Positions 44,377 through 54,208 of a stretch of 64,000 nt of DNA are shown in pieces. This DNA is from Pseudomonadota bacterium (GTDB taxonomy: Bacteria; Myxococcota_A; Polyangia; Polyangiales; Polyangiaceae): assembly GCA_023431345.1 (NCBI GenBank), contig JAEYWK010000115.1:22267-86266 (forward strand). Direction: 5' to 3'. The translations under genes and the position numbers were made by a program. Under the pieces are notes generated by a model that saw only the letters and a list, made by a program, of their open reading frames with translations, had not been told where the DNA came from and made no database searches. The stretch's first letter is position 1; every line of letters begins with the position of its first letter.

Positions 44377-47300
44377 TCATGTGGCGGCCTCCGGCTCCGG
44401 TTGAGGTTCGGGCGGGGGTTGCCGGCCGTGAAAGAGGCGGCGCAAGATCACGAAGAACAGCGGGACGAAGTAGATGGCGAGCACCGTCGCGGCGATCATT
44501 CCGCCCAGCACGGTCGTGCCGATCGCGACTCGGCTCTTCGCGCCCGCGCCGGTCGAAATCGCCAAGGGCACGACGCCGAACATGAACGCGAAGGAGGTCA
44601 TCAGGATCGGACGCAGCCGCAGCCGTGATGCTTCGAGCGCCGCGTCGATGGCGCTCTTGCCCTGGCGCTCCGCCTGCTCCGCAAACTCGACGATCAAGAT
44701 GGCGTTCTTCGCCGAAAGGCCCATCGTAGTGAGCAAGCCGACCTGGAAAAATACGTCATTTTGCAGGCCGCGGCCCAGCACTGCCAGCACCGCGCCCAAG
44801 ATGCCGAGCGGGATCACGAGCAGCACCGCGAGCGGGATCGACCAGCTCTCGTAGAGCGCGGCCAAGCAGAGAAAGACCACGAGCAAGGAGAGCGCATAAA
44901 GCAGAGGCGCTTGGCCTCCGGAGAGCCGCTCTTGATACGAGATCCCGGCCCAGGCGATGCTGGTGCCCTCGAGCTTACCGGCGAGCTCGGCGATCCTAGC
45001 CATCGCGTCGCCCGAGCTTTGACCGGGAGCCGCTTGCCCCTGAAGCTCGAACGAGGGCAGCCCGTTGAAGCGTGACCGCAGCGCGGGCGAGCTCTCCCAA
45101 GACGTGCGGGCGATCGCCGACAGCGGCGCCATGGCCCCGCTCTTCGAGCGCACGTGCCATTTGCCCAGATCGGCGGGCTCGGAGCGGTAGGCGGCGTCGC
45201 CTTGGAGAAAGACGCGCTTCACTCGGCCCCGATCGACGAAGTCGTTCACGTACGTGCTGCCCCACGCGTACGACAGCGTCGTGAAGGCGTCGTCGGGCGA
45301 AACGCCGAGCGCCCCCGCCTTGGCTTCGTCGATTTCCACCTTGAGCGATGGCGTATCTGGCAGCTCGCTCGGGCGCACCGCCGCGAGCCCGGGGTCGGAC
45401 ATCGCCTCGCCGAGCAGCTGGTTGCGGAGCGCCAGGAATTGCTCGCGCGGCATGCCCGACGAGTTCAACAGCTCGAGCGTGAAACCGCTGGATTGGCCGA
45501 GACCGCGGACGGGAGGCGGAGTGAGCGCGATGATCTGCGCGTCGCGCACGCCGCTCAGCCGGCCCGTCGCACGCTGGGCGATGGCGGCCGACGAGTTCTC
45601 GACCCCCTCCCGCTCGTCCCACGGCGTGAGCGACATGAAGCCCATGCCGGTGTTCTGTCCCGAGCCGCTGAAGCCGAAACCGAGCACGCTGAACAACGAG
45701 GCGACGTTCTTCTTCTCTGGCCCCAGAAAATAGTCTTCGACGGCGCTGGCGACTTTCGCGCTGCGGCTCTGGGTGGCGCCCGCCGGCAAGGTGAACTGCA
45801 CCATCGCGGTGCCGTCGTCTTCAGCCGGCAAGAACCCAGTGGGGATGCGCATGAACACGACAACCAGCGCCGCCGAGAGCGCGCCGTATCCGAACAGGAA
45901 CCAAGCCCGGTGGCGGAGGGTGTGCTGCACTCCGCGGACGTAGAACGCGGTGACGCGCTCGAAGGCGCGATTGAAGCCTCGACCCAAGCGCGCGCCGAAG
46001 CCGAGACGGGCAGCGGGGGCCGGCGCCGCAGCGCTCCCCGGATCTGCCGTCGCCGGCTCGGGGCTCGGTTGCGGGTGCGCCCGCGGCTTGAGCAGCTGCG
46101 CGGTGAGCGCGGGCGTGAGCACGAGCGCTACCACCACCGACAGCACCATGGTCGAGACGATGGTGACCGAGAACTGGCGGTAAATGACGCCGGTCGAGCC
46201 GCCGAAGAACGCCATTGGCAAGAAGACGGCCGAAAGCACGAGAGCGATCGCGATCAGCGCCGTCTGGATCTCGCCCATCGAGATGAGGGTGGCTTCGCGA
46301 GCGCTGATGCCGGGCCGCTCTTCCATGACGCGCTCGACGTTCTCGACCACCACGATCGCGTCGTCGACGAGCAAGCCGATGGCCAGCACCAAGCCGAACA
46401 ACGTGAGCGTGTTGATCGAAAATCCGAACGCCTGCAGCACGCCGAAGGTGCCGAGCAGCACGACCGGCACCGCGATCGCGGGGATGAGCGTCGCGCGCCA
46501 GCTCTGCAAGAAGACGAACATGACGATGACGACCAGCACGATCGCTTCGAGCAGCGTTTTGACGACCTCCTCGATCGACAAGCGAATGAAGGCGGTGCTG
46601 TCGCGAGGGAACGCGTACGTGTAACCGGCGGGGAAATCCTCGGCGCGCCGAGCTACCTCTGCCTTCACCTGCTCGGCGGTCTCGAGCGCGTCTGCTCCCG
46701 GCGCGAGCATGATGGCCATGCCGGAGCCGGGGTGACCGTTGACGGCGGTCACCGTGCTGTAATCTTCCCGGCCAAGCTCGACGCGGGCCACGTCGCCGAG
46801 CAGCACCTGCGAGCCGCTCGGCTCCGTCTTGAGGATGATCTTCCTGAACTGCTCCGCGGTCTGCAGCCTGGACTTGGCCGTCACGGTCGCGGTCAGCATC
46901 TGCGCGTCGGAGGAGGGCTGGGCCCCGATTTGACCGGCCGCGACTTGGGTGTTTTGCGCCAAAATCGCGGCGCGCACGTCCGATGGCATCAGGCTCGCGG
47001 AGGCGAGCCGCAGCGGATCGAGCCAGATGCGCATCGCGTACTGCGAGCCGAAGACGCGCAGATCTCCGACGCCCGCGACGCGGCCGATCGGCTCTTGCAT
47101 GGTCGAGACGAGAAAGTCGGAGATATCGCTGGCGCTGGCGCGATCAGTCTCGTCATAAACGGCGATGATGAGCAGGAAGTCGGGGCTCGACTTGGTGACC
47201 GTGACGCCTTGCTGCTGCACGGCTTGCGGCAATCGGGAGATGGCTTGCTGGATCTTGTTCTGAACCTGCACCTGCGCGATGTCGGGATCGGTGCCCTTCT

Positions 47301-47586
47301 CGAACGTGACGGTGATCGACGCGGAGCCCTGCGAGCTGGAGCTCGAGCTGAAGTACATCAGCCCGTTCAGGCCCGTGAGTTGCTGCTCGAGCACCTGCGT
47401 GACGCTGGTCTCGAGCGTGTCGGCCGACGCGCCCGGGTAGTTCGCGCGAATGTTGACCGTGGGCGGGGCGACGTCCGGATACTGCTCGATCGGCAAGAAG
47501 AAGATCGAGCCCGCGCCCGCGAGCATGATGACGATCGCGATCACCCAGGCGAAGATGGGCCGATCGATGAAGATGCGTGAGATCAT
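44377..47586 (-). CDS. RND multidrug efflux permease, HAE1 (AcrB/MexB) family
   Basis: 1069 residues, normal for the family. It opens MISRIFIDRPIFAWVIAIVIM. The proton-relay Asp pair lies in LFGLVLAIGLLVDDAIVVVENV in helix 4, and GLSAKNAILIVEFAEQ marks the second half-repeat. The PGASADTLETSVTQVLEQQL porter region and an ATVLAIYFVPLFFVIL last helix are present. It should export drugs, lipids or secondary metabolites using the proton gradient. Its ATG overlaps the adaptor's stop by 4 bp (ATGA). No TolC-like gene is present nearby, so the outer-membrane partner must be elsewhere. Confidence 0.93.
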   Translation of the reverse strand: MISRIFIDRPIFAWVIAIVIMLAGAGSIFFLPIEQYPDVAPPTVNIRANYPGASADTLETSVTQVLEQQLTGLNGLMYFSSSSSSQGSASITVTFEKGTDPDIAQVQVQNKIQQAISRLPQAVQQQGVTVTKSSPDFLLIIAVYDETDRASASDISDFLVSTMQEPIGRVAGVGDLRVFGSQYAMRIWLDPLRLASASLMPSDVRAAILAQNTQVAAGQIGAQPSSDAQMLTATVTAKSRLQTAEQFRKIILKTEPSGSQVLLGDVARVELGREDYSTVTAVNGHPGSGMAIMLAPGADALETAEQVKAEVARRAEDFPAGYTYAFPRDSTAFIRLSIEEVVKTLLEAIVLVVIVMFVFLQSWRATLIPAIAVPVVLLGTFGVLQAFGFSINTLTLFGLVLAIGLLVDDAIVVVENVERVMEERPGISAREATLISMGEIQTALIAIALVLSAVFLPMAFFGGSTGVIYRQFSVTIVSTMVLSVVVALVLTPALTAQLLKPRAHPQPSPEPATADPGSAAAPAPAARLGFGARLGRGFNRAFERVTAFYVRGVQHTLRHRAWFLFGYGALSAALVVVFMRIPTGFLPAEDDGTAMVQFTLPAGATQSRSAKVASAVEDYFLGPEKKNVASLFSVLGFGFSGSGQNTGMGFMSLTPWDEREGVENSSAAIAQRATGRLSGVRDAQIIALTPPPVRGLGQSSGFTLELLNSSGMPREQFLALRNQLLGEAMSDPGLAAVRPSELPDTPSLKVEIDEAKAGALGVSPDDAFTTLSYAWGSTYVNDFVDRGRVKRVFLQGDAAYRSEPADLGKWHVRSKSGAMAPLSAIARTSWESSPALRSRFNGLPSFELQGQAAPGQSSGDAMARIAELAGKLEGTSIAWAGISYQERLSGGQAPLLYALSLLVVFLCLAALYESWSIPLAVLLVIPLGILGAVLAVLGRGLQNDVFFQVGLLTTMGLSAKNAILIVEFAEQAERQGKSAIDAALEASRLRLRPILMTSFAFMFGVVPLAISTGAGAKSRVAIGTTVLGGMIAATVLAIYFVPLFFVILRRLFHGRQPPPEPQPEPEAAT

Positions 47587-48791
47587 GGGCGACCGCCGCT
47601 CGCGGCAGCCGACGGCGTCGGCACGGCGGCCGATGGCGTCGGCGCGGCTGATGGCTCCCCGACGGGCACGGGCTTCACGGTCTGCCCGGGCTTGACCTTG
47701 GCAGTGCCTTCGACGATCAGGCGGTCACCGGGCGCGAGGCCCTCGTCGATCAGCCACTTGTCGCGCACGACTCGCGAAACCTTCACCGGCCGCAGCACGA
47801 CCTTGTCGTCAGGGCCGACGATCATGGCGCTGGCGTTGCCTTTGGGATCGCGGGCGATTCCCGGCTGGGGCACCAAGATCGCGGCCGGGCGCTTCGCCTG
47901 GGCGACCAAGGCCCGCACGTACATTCCCGGCAGCAAGATCGAGTCTGGATTGTCGAAGCGCGCGCGCAGCGTGACCGAGCTCGTGCTGGGGTCGACCATG
48001 GCTTCGGCGAACTCGAGCGTGCCGGTCTTGGCGTAGCTGCTGCCATCCTCCAGCTCGAGGGTCACGCCGGTCGACGCCGCCAGCTCACCTCCCTGCGAGA
48101 TAGAGCGCCTCAGCGCCAGCAGGTCTGCCGTTGATTGCTGCATGTCGACGTAGATCGGGTCGAGCCGCTGAATCGTGGCGAGGGCCTGGGGCTGATTGGC
48201 AGTGACGAGCGCGCCCGTCGTCACCGCCGAGCGACCGATACGGCCCGTGATCGGCGCCGCGACTTCCGTGTACTGCAGGTTGATGCGGGCGGTTTGCAGC
48301 GCGGCGCGCGCCTGCTCCACCCCCGCCACCACTTGCTCCGCGTTCGCCTTGGCGTCCGCGTAGCTTTGCTCGCTGACCACGCCATGCTTCACGAGCTCCT
48401 GATAACGCTGGGCCTGGGCCTTGGCTGCCTCCGTGCTGGCCTCGGCGCTCGCGAGGTTGGCGCGCGCTTGCGCTTCCGCGGCTCGATAGAGGCGCGCGTC
48501 GATTCGGTACAGCGTTTGGCCCTTCTTGACGACCTCGCCCTCCGTGAAGGCACGCTCGCGAATGATGCCGGAGACCTGCGGCCGCACCTCCGAGGTCTCG
48601 AACGCCGCCGTGCGACCAGGCAGCTCCGTCGTCAGCAAGACTGGCTCGGCTTGCACGACGACCACGCCCACCTCCACCACGCGCGCAACCGGCGCCGGCT
48701 GGCCGGTCTTCTTTTCACAGCCCGCGGCGAGCGCGAGCAGCGCGACCACGTACAGCAGCCTCACGAGGGCGCCCTTCGAATCCAGTGCCAT
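47583..48791 (-). CDS. RND periplasmic adaptor lipoprotein (MFP/AcrA family)
   Basis: 402 residues with lipobox LALAAGC. The membrane-fusion-protein pattern is complete: ELPGRTAAFETSEVRPQVSGII and a lipoyl half; a coiled hairpin (AQARANLASAEASTEAAKAQAQRYQEL); YTEVAAPITGRIGRSAVTTGALV; and a C-terminal barrel with LRARFDNPDSILLPGMYVRALV. A Pro/Ala-rich tail ends the chain. It links the inner-membrane RND permease to a TolC-type channel. It is the first gene of the operon; no TetR or MarR gene is adjacent. Confidence 0.92.
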   Translation of the reverse strand: MALDSKGALVRLLYVVALLALAAGCEKKTGQPAPVARVVEVGVVVVQAEPVLLTTELPGRTAAFETSEVRPQVSGIIRERAFTEGEVVKKGQTLYRIDARLYRAAEAQARANLASAEASTEAAKAQAQRYQELVKHGVVSEQSYADAKANAEQVVAGVEQARAALQTARINLQYTEVAAPITGRIGRSAVTTGALVTANQPQALATIQRLDPIYVDMQQSTADLLALRRSISQGGELAASTGVTLELEDGSSYAKTGTLEFAEAMVDPSTSSVTLRARFDNPDSILLPGMYVRALVAQAKRPAAILVPQPGIARDPKGNASAMIVGPDDKVVLRPVKVSRVVRDKWLIDEGLAPGDRLIVEGTAKVKPGQTVKPVPVGEPSAAPTPSAAVPTPSAAASGGRP

Positions 48792-48972
48792 CGGTTCTCC
48801 GGCGCCGATGCTAACACCGAGCCTGGCGCTGGCGACGCGCGCGATCGTCCTGGAACGGACGCTGCGAGTCGCGGTGCGCTAGCTCAGGTGTCGTTTGTAT
48901 CCACTGAGGCGCGATGGCTCGTCGTCTTGTGCGCCACAGAGCTCGGCCCGTGGCGCACGAACGAAGACGGCG

Positions 48973-50766
48973 TCAAAAAGCGGGAGTGCCGGGGCTGCTC
49001 AGGCTGAGGTAGAGCTGATCGTGAAGGCCCGAGCCGGACGGCGCCGAACAACCGAAGAACACAGTGGTAGTGTTTGCGAGCGAGGTCGCGCTGCCGGCGC
49101 CCGCGACCCAATTGTCACCGTCGGAAGCTTTGAAGACGTCAGCTCCACCACTGCCCTGCCCGACGCTGCAGTTGCTGGTCGGCAGAAAGGTGATGTAGCA
49201 GTGACCGTCGCCTGAGCCCTTGAAACGGAAACCGAAGTAGTACTTCTTGTTGGGCTGAGCCGGAACGCACTGAGTGAACGCGGTGAGCGAGGCGAGCTGC
49301 ATCGAGCCCGAGCCGCTGCAATTGTCAACGTCACCCGTCGAGTACGTGCCTCCGGACCAGGAGGCCCCAGAGCCGTCGAAGCCGGGGTTCGCGAGCAAGT
49401 TCCACGAGCTTTGCGTGCGGCATTTGCACGCGCCCTTGCCATCGCAAAATTTGTTGTTACCGCACGACGTCGTGATCGAGGCCATGCTGCCGCCGCCGCA
49501 GCTGCCGTTCGACTGACACTTTTCGTTGATCACGCACGAGTTGCCGTCGTTGCAGCTCGCGCCCGTCGTCACGATCGGCGTGGGGCAGCCGCTGGCGGGC
49601 ACGCAGGTGCCGACCGTGTGGCACTGGTCCGCGCCCGTGCAGGTGACGCTGCTGCCGCCGCTGCACGCGCCGCTCGATTGGCAGGTTTCGTTCTTGGTGC
49701 AGGCGTTGCCGTCGTTGCAGCTGACGCCCGTGTTGACGACGCACGCCCCCGTCGAGGCCGAGCAGCTCGTACAACCGCCGCAGGCTTGCCCCGCGTTCTG
49801 CCACGCGCCGTTCGCGTCGCACACGCGAGGCTGAGAGCCGTTACATTGCTTGGCGGCTGGCACGCACGAGCCGATGCACGTCCCGCTGCTCTGCGCGCAA
49901 ATGAAGGGGCAGGCGCTGCCATCGCTCTTCCAGCTGCCGTTGGCGTCGCAGAGCTGAGGCTGGAGCCCTGTGCACCTGCGGGCTCCCGGCGTGCAACTCC
50001 CGGTGCACTTGCCGGCCGCGTTGTCACACACGTAGGGGCAGGCGTCCCCGTTGTCTTGCCAGGCGCCCTCGGCGTCACATTGCTGTGGCTGCAGGCCGTT
50101 ACACTGCTTGGTGCCCGCCGAGCACGCCTCGCAGGTGCCGCCGTTGCAAAACTTGGGGCAAACGCTACCGACGTCTTGCCACTGTCCCGCGTCGTCGCAC
50201 TCCTGGGGTTGAAGGTCAGCGCACTGTAGAGACGTGGGCGTGCAGCTGCCCTGACAGGTGCCGCTGGCAGCATCGCAAACGAACGGGCACGCGCTGCCCT
50301 CGTCCTGCCAAATGCCGGTCGCGTCACACACCTGAGGCTGAAGGCCGTTGCACTGCTGGCTACCCTCGATGCACGAACCGCAGACGCCGTCCACACACAT
50401 GCCCGAGCACGGCTCGCCTTCTTTCTGCCAGTTGCCGTCGGGGTCGCACGCTTCGGGCTGGAGCCCGGTGCACTTCTTGGTTCCCGGTGTGCAGCCGACG
50501 GCAGAGCCCGAGTCTCCTCCGTTACCGGCTTCGCCACTACCGTCGTTACCAGCGTCGCCACCACCGCTGCTGTTCACAGCCCCGGCCGTGCCCCCGCTGG
50601 TAGCTGCGGCGCCGGACGAGCCCGCGGCGCCGGACGAGCCTGCAGCGCCGGACGAGCCCGCGGCACCTTCGTCGGAGAACTGGCGTCTTTCTCCGCAAGA
50701 TACCGTTGCCAGAAGCCCTGAAACGAGCAGCACAGCTGCGGCGACCACCCTCGACTCTCGTGCCAC
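48973..50766 (-). CDS. Cys-rich surface lipoprotein with six tandem modules
   Basis: 597 residues from GTG 50766; a perfect GGAGG lies 7 bp upstream. Lipobox LLATVSC. Ala/Gly/Ser repeats (SSGAAGSSGAAG) form a linker. Then six ~45-residue modules follow the plan C-x-GLQPQ-CDA-G-WQ-G-ACP-VCD-G-C, most with the core GLQPQ(L/Q/V/E)CD. Two CNDGNxCxxxExCQSxGxC modules come next. A ~130-residue C-terminal jelly-roll-like domain (NLLANPGFDGSGASWSGG) may bind carbohydrate. It is probably a stalk displaying a binding head at the surface. It is divergent from the lipoprotein + protease pair. Confidence 0.82.
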   Translation of the reverse strand: MARESRVVAAAVLLVSGLLATVSCGERRQFSDEGAAGSSGAAGSSGAAGSSGAAATSGGTAGAVNSSGGGDAGNDGSGEAGNGGDSGSAVGCTPGTKKCTGLQPEACDPDGNWQKEGEPCSGMCVDGVCGSCIEGSQQCNGLQPQVCDATGIWQDEGSACPFVCDAASGTCQGSCTPTSLQCADLQPQECDDAGQWQDVGSVCPKFCNGGTCEACSAGTKQCNGLQPQQCDAEGAWQDNGDACPYVCDNAAGKCTGSCTPGARRCTGLQPQLCDANGSWKSDGSACPFICAQSSGTCIGSCVPAAKQCNGSQPRVCDANGAWQNAGQACGGCTSCSASTGACVVNTGVSCNDGNACTKNETCQSSGACSGGSSVTCTGADQCHTVGTCVPASGCPTPIVTTGASCNDGNSCVINEKCQSNGSCGGGSMASITTSCGNNKFCDGKGACKCRTQSSWNLLANPGFDGSGASWSGGTYSTGDVDNCSGSGSMQLASLTAFTQCVPAQPNKKYYFGFRFKGSGDGHCYITFLPTSNCSVGQGSGGADVFKASDGDNWVAGAGSATSLANTTTVFFGCSAPSGSGLHDQLYLSLSSPGTPAF

Positions 50767-51066
50767 CGGATTACCTCCGGCCCAAGCCCAACATAGCGCG
50801 GCCCCCGCGGCTACCATTTTGAGCAGGTCACCCTCGCCTCCCCGAGATGGCGCCAAAAGAGCGCCGCGCGCTGGCGGTTGAGCCCCTGCGCTGCGACGCG
50901 CGTCGCGCTGACACCGTCCCACGGCACGTCCGGACAGACGCCGCGACCGTCCGGACAGCTCGCGGCACCAGCTGACTGCGCAGATTCCCGCGGTTTGGAG
51001 GTGGCACGCGGGCTGCAGACAAGAGTGCGAACAGCAGATTGGGTGGCTGTTCTCAGGGAAGGTAGC
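50767..51066. other. divergent promoter region
   Basis: 300 bp between the Cys-rich lipoprotein and the small lipoprotein gene. It contains the duplicated GTCCGGAC site described separately; nothing else stands out. Confidence 0.5.
50927..50958. promoter_or_regulatory. two CGTCCGGACAG sites spaced 21 bp
   Basis: CGTCCGGACAG occurs at 50927-50937 and 50948-50958. Each contains the palindrome GTCCGGAC, and the start-to-start distance is two DNA turns, as expected for cooperative binding by dimers. It lies upstream of both divergent genes. Confidence 0.5.
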
Positions 51067-51846
51067 ATGAAGAAATTCGAGATGATTCTTGGGGCATCGA
51101 TGTTGGCGGCTGCAGTGGGCTGCAGTGGGGCAGAGGGCACGGAGGTCGGCGACGCGAGCAGCGACGACGTGGGCAGTCAGACCGCGACCGTGCTGTATTC
51201 GGACAAGTTCGCCGATGACGGCGAGCTGCTCGTCGTGGAGCAAGACGACGGGGCGCTGGGCATTCAGGTGCGAGCTCCGATTCGCTCCGAGCGTGCCTCG
51301 CAAGCCGCCAGGAAGGCGTTCGCCCAGGCGACGCTCGCCGAGGTGTACGAGACTCTGAACGAGGGTGCGCCTGCTCCGCTGGAGATCCGAGCTCTATCGG
51401 AGCGTGTGGCGGCGAAGCGAGCCCTGGCCAAAGCCGAGCCGTCGGCGCCCGCCATCGAGCAGCCCATTTTCGACATCCAAGGCAAGACCAAGGAGGCCTT
51501 CGTCGCCGCCTATTGCAAGAACATCTCCCTCGGCGGCCTCCAATGGCTGATCCTGGAACACTGCAAGTACAACAACTTCGTCAACAGGGTGACGACCGAC
51601 CCTGTCATGAAGGGCGATGACGCCACCGGCTACTACGATCGCTCCTACGTCTGGAACGACTCGAGCTGGACGGCGACCCACAATCTGTCGGGGCGCACCT
51701 GGACGACCAGCTGGCCCCCCGGTGACACGGGTTGGACGCAGTGGGGAGGGACGTACGCGGGGGCTCGTGCGCAGCTCACTCTGCCGTCGAACAAGAACGG
51801 TCCGATCGGCATCACCGCGCACGACTTCATCATTAGGATCCATTGA
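51067..51846 (+). CDS. lipoprotein of unknown function
   Basis: 259 residues from ATG 51067, with GGAAGG upstream. Lipobox AAAVGC. A mixed domain follows, with ATVLYSDKFADDGELLVVEQDDGALG. A Trp-rich C-terminus (YDRSYVWNDSSWTATHNLSGRTW, then GDTGWTQWGGTYAGAR) suggests a beta-sandwich or carbohydrate-binding surface. I recognise no family. Its TGA overlaps the TTG of the serine protease gene, so the two are probably co-translated and may act together, for example as propeptide or inhibitor and enzyme. Confidence 0.75.
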   Translation: MKKFEMILGASMLAAAVGCSGAEGTEVGDASSDDVGSQTATVLYSDKFADDGELLVVEQDDGALGIQVRAPIRSERASQAARKAFAQATLAEVYETLNEGAPAPLEIRALSERVAAKRALAKAEPSAPAIEQPIFDIQGKTKEAFVAAYCKNISLGGLQWLILEHCKYNNFVNRVTTDPVMKGDDATGYYDRSYVWNDSSWTATHNLSGRTWTTSWPPGDTGWTQWGGTYAGARAQLTLPSNKNGPIGITAHDFIIRIH

Positions 51847-53132
51847 AACCCGATGCAGCAGCGCGCGTGGCGAGAGATCGACGCGCGCGCTCGCTGGCGA
51901 CTTCTATCTTGGCGATCGGCGTCTGCGGTGGGTGCTTCACGACTCCGGAGCAGACGTCGTCGCGAGCGGACCCCATCGTCGTCGGCGAGAACGATCTCAT
52001 CGAGAAATTCGAGCTCGACCCGGACGCCCCAGCGCAGATCGGCGCGACCGTCGCGTTGCTGTACGCGCACCGACTGCGGCGAGATAGCGCGGGCCAATTC
52101 GAGATCACAGCGCCCTCCATTCGAGAGGACGTCGGCTTGTGCGAGGGCGAGCTCTTCGCGGCGCAGCCGGCCGCCAGCTATTGCTCGGGTGTTCTCCTCG
52201 ATAGCAACCTGGTAGCGACGGCCGGCCATTGCCTGGGTCAAGATCCGGAGAAGACTTGCCAGCAAACCTTCGTGGCTCTCGGCTACGAGTACCGGGCGCC
52301 CAATGAGCTGGCGCCGTTGACGGCCGAGCAGGTCTTCGAGTGCCGAAGAGTCGTGAGCGTGGAAACCACGGGCGCCGACTATGCCGTGCTCGAGCTCCAT
52401 CGCGCCGTCGACGGTGTCGAGCCCGCAGCCCTCGCTCGAGGTAGAGCGGCGCCCGGGATGCGGATGACGGTGGCCTCTCATCCCTTGGGCTCGCCGCTCA
52501 AGGTCGAGCGAGGAGCGCAGGTGAGCCGCGTCATGAACGAGCACACTTTCGTCGCTGCAACCGACACTTTCGCCGGCAGCTCGGGTGGTCCGCTCTTCGA
52601 CGCTCGAGGGGACGTGATCGGACTGGTCAAGGGGGGCGCCGCGGACTATTGGTTCGATGACGATTGCGCACGCATCGCGCGCACGGACGAGCCACACGAG
52701 CTGCACCAGCACGCGCGAGAGGTGGTCGCGGCCCTCTGCGCTTCCGGCTACCCTTCCCGACGCCTCTGCGGCGTCGAGGCCGCGTGCGGAGATGGCTATT
52801 GTTCGCTGGGCGAAGACCACGCATCCTGCGGTGTCGACTGCGAGAGCTCGGCTTGCGGAGACGGGTCGTGTGCGGCAGCCGAGCAGGGAAGCTGCCTCTC
52901 GGACTGCAACCCGTACGTCGCGGTGCCAGCGATCTGGCGAGGGACGCCCGGCGACTACGCGCGAGCGCCCGTCAACCACACGCCGCGCCGCCTGCGGGCC
53001 GCGGGTGGCTGCCACCTGTCCAGCGCCGGCGGCGACGAGCCGCACGCAGCGAACGCGACCGGGCTGCTCGTTGCGCTCGTCTTCGCCCTGCGGCGCCCTC
53101 GCGAGCGGCGTGCGTTCGCGAGGGCACGGTAA
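51843..53132 (+). CDS. trypsin-like serine protease with MYXO-CTERM-like tail
   Basis: 429 residues from TTG 51843 (or GTG 51867). Lipoprotein-like signal ILAIGVCGGC. The chymotrypsin triad is clear: His129 in VATAGHC, Asp179 in GADYAVLEL and Ser247 in GSSGGPLFD. A Cys-dense stretch (CGVEAACGDGYC, CGVDCESSACGDG) follows. The C-terminus reads GGCHLSSAGGDEPH, a hydrophobic LLVALVFALRR and a basic end, like the MYXO-CTERM sorting signal, so the enzyme may be anchored on the cell surface. It is coupled to the lipoprotein gene upstream. It is convergent with the diiron protein gene. Confidence 0.85.
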   Translation: MKPDAAARVARDRRARSLATSILAIGVCGGCFTTPEQTSSRADPIVVGENDLIEKFELDPDAPAQIGATVALLYAHRLRRDSAGQFEITAPSIREDVGLCEGELFAAQPAASYCSGVLLDSNLVATAGHCLGQDPEKTCQQTFVALGYEYRAPNELAPLTAEQVFECRRVVSVETTGADYAVLELHRAVDGVEPAALARGRAAPGMRMTVASHPLGSPLKVERGAQVSRVMNEHTFVAATDTFAGSSGGPLFDARGDVIGLVKGGAADYWFDDDCARIARTDEPHELHQHAREVVAALCASGYPSRRLCGVEAACGDGYCSLGEDHASCGVDCESSACGDGSCAAAEQGSCLSDCNPYVAVPAIWRGTPGDYARAPVNHTPRRLRAAGGCHLSSAGGDEPHAANATGLLVALVFALRRPRERRAFARAR

Positions 53133-53144
53133 TCGATGCGGGTC

Positions 53145-54062
53145 TCAGCAGAAGGCGGGGGCGACCTCCTCGACACGCGCGGTCGCATCCGCGTCGATGC
53201 TCCGCATCGTTTCGAGCACGCTCGGGTGCGTCATTCCGCTGCCTAGGTACGTCCAGCGGTTCGACCGGCGCTGCACACGGGTCGCTTCCTCATATTCCGT
53301 AGGCGAAAGCGCGCGACCGGTCGCGCGAGTCAGCGCCTCGAGGTCGAGCTTGACCTGCTGCTCCAGCGCGCCATCGAGTAGCCCACCGATGGCGAGGTAG
53401 TCATCGAAGCCTCGACGCACCTCGGCGGGCTCACAGGCGGCGGCGAGCGCTTGCACCATCAAGGTGTCGAGCTTGGCGTGCTGAGCCTCCTCCATCCAGT
53501 GATGCTTGAGCAGGCTCTTGAAGCGCGGGTCGAGCGCTTCTTCGTCGCGCACGGACTCGAGGTAGTGTCTCTGCGACATCCACTCGATGTGCAAGATGGT
53601 CAGCGCCACGCCCAGCGGGTGATGAGCCAAGATGACGCGGGCGATCTCCTGCGGAGGCCCGATCACCTCGCAGCGACCGCCGAAGCCGCGCTCGAATTCT
53701 TCGCGGAAGCGCCGGAACAGGTGGATGTGCTTGGCCTCCTCGGCAGCAAAGCCGAGCAGCGCGCGCACTTGGTGATCGTCGCCCCCGAGCAGCGGGCGAG
53801 CGTGATCGAGCACGAACGGCAAGATGAACTCTTCCACCAGCCCGAAGATGCACAGGTAGGTGTTGCCCCGGATTTGATTGAGCACGCGTCGCTCGCTCGC
53901 CGAAAGGAAGGTCAAGCCGCGGGTGGCAGCCAACGCCTCGGGCATGAAGGGTCGCTCGAAATCGAAGCTCTCGCGCGGGCCGAGCACGTCATCGACGGTC
54001 CAGTCGATGCGGTCGGAGACGGATAGGACCTGAGCATAGGAATAGGAAACGGCTTGTTGCAT
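53145..54062 (-). CDS. AurF-like diiron (ferritin-like) oxygenase
   Basis: 305 residues from ATG 54062, with GAGGAG 8 bp upstream. A helical bundle carries the repeated Glu/His ligands of a diiron centre: FGLVEEFILPF, FAAEEAKHIHLFRRF, then IEWMSQRHYLES and HHWMEEAQHAKLD. Spacing fits the AurF (p-aminobenzoate N-oxygenase)-type family more than ferritin. It may oxidise an aromatic amine or another small substrate. It is divergent from the SARP regulator gene with ~150 bp between, so it could be a target of that regulator. An upstream frame open to 54203 lacks homology. Confidence 0.8.
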   Translation of the reverse strand: MQQAVSYSYAQVLSVSDRIDWTVDDVLGPRESFDFERPFMPEALAATRGLTFLSASERRVLNQIRGNTYLCIFGLVEEFILPFVLDHARPLLGGDDHQVRALLGFAAEEAKHIHLFRRFREEFERGFGGRCEVIGPPQEIARVILAHHPLGVALTILHIEWMSQRHYLESVRDEEALDPRFKSLLKHHWMEEAQHAKLDTLMVQALAAACEPAEVRRGFDDYLAIGGLLDGALEQQVKLDLEALTRATGRALSPTEYEEATRVQRRSNRWTYLGSGMTHPSVLETMRSIDADATARVEEVAPAFC

Positions 54063-54208
54063 GGCATGGCTCCTCGTTAGTTCGTGACGGACGCTGGCAA
54101 GACTGCCCGGCGGGCGTGTGAAGGCGCGTGGGAGCGAGCGTGGGAATTGGCGCAGGCCCCACCCGCACCGAGCGGCGCCGGGCGGCCGCGTGGTAGCCTC
54201 CACTCGTC

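Noticed and set aside
45154..47580. 808-codon open frame on the plus strand
   Set aside because: It lies fully antisense to the RND permease, whose motifs are intact, and is rich in His/Arg/Asp as expected of an antisense frame in GC-rich DNA.
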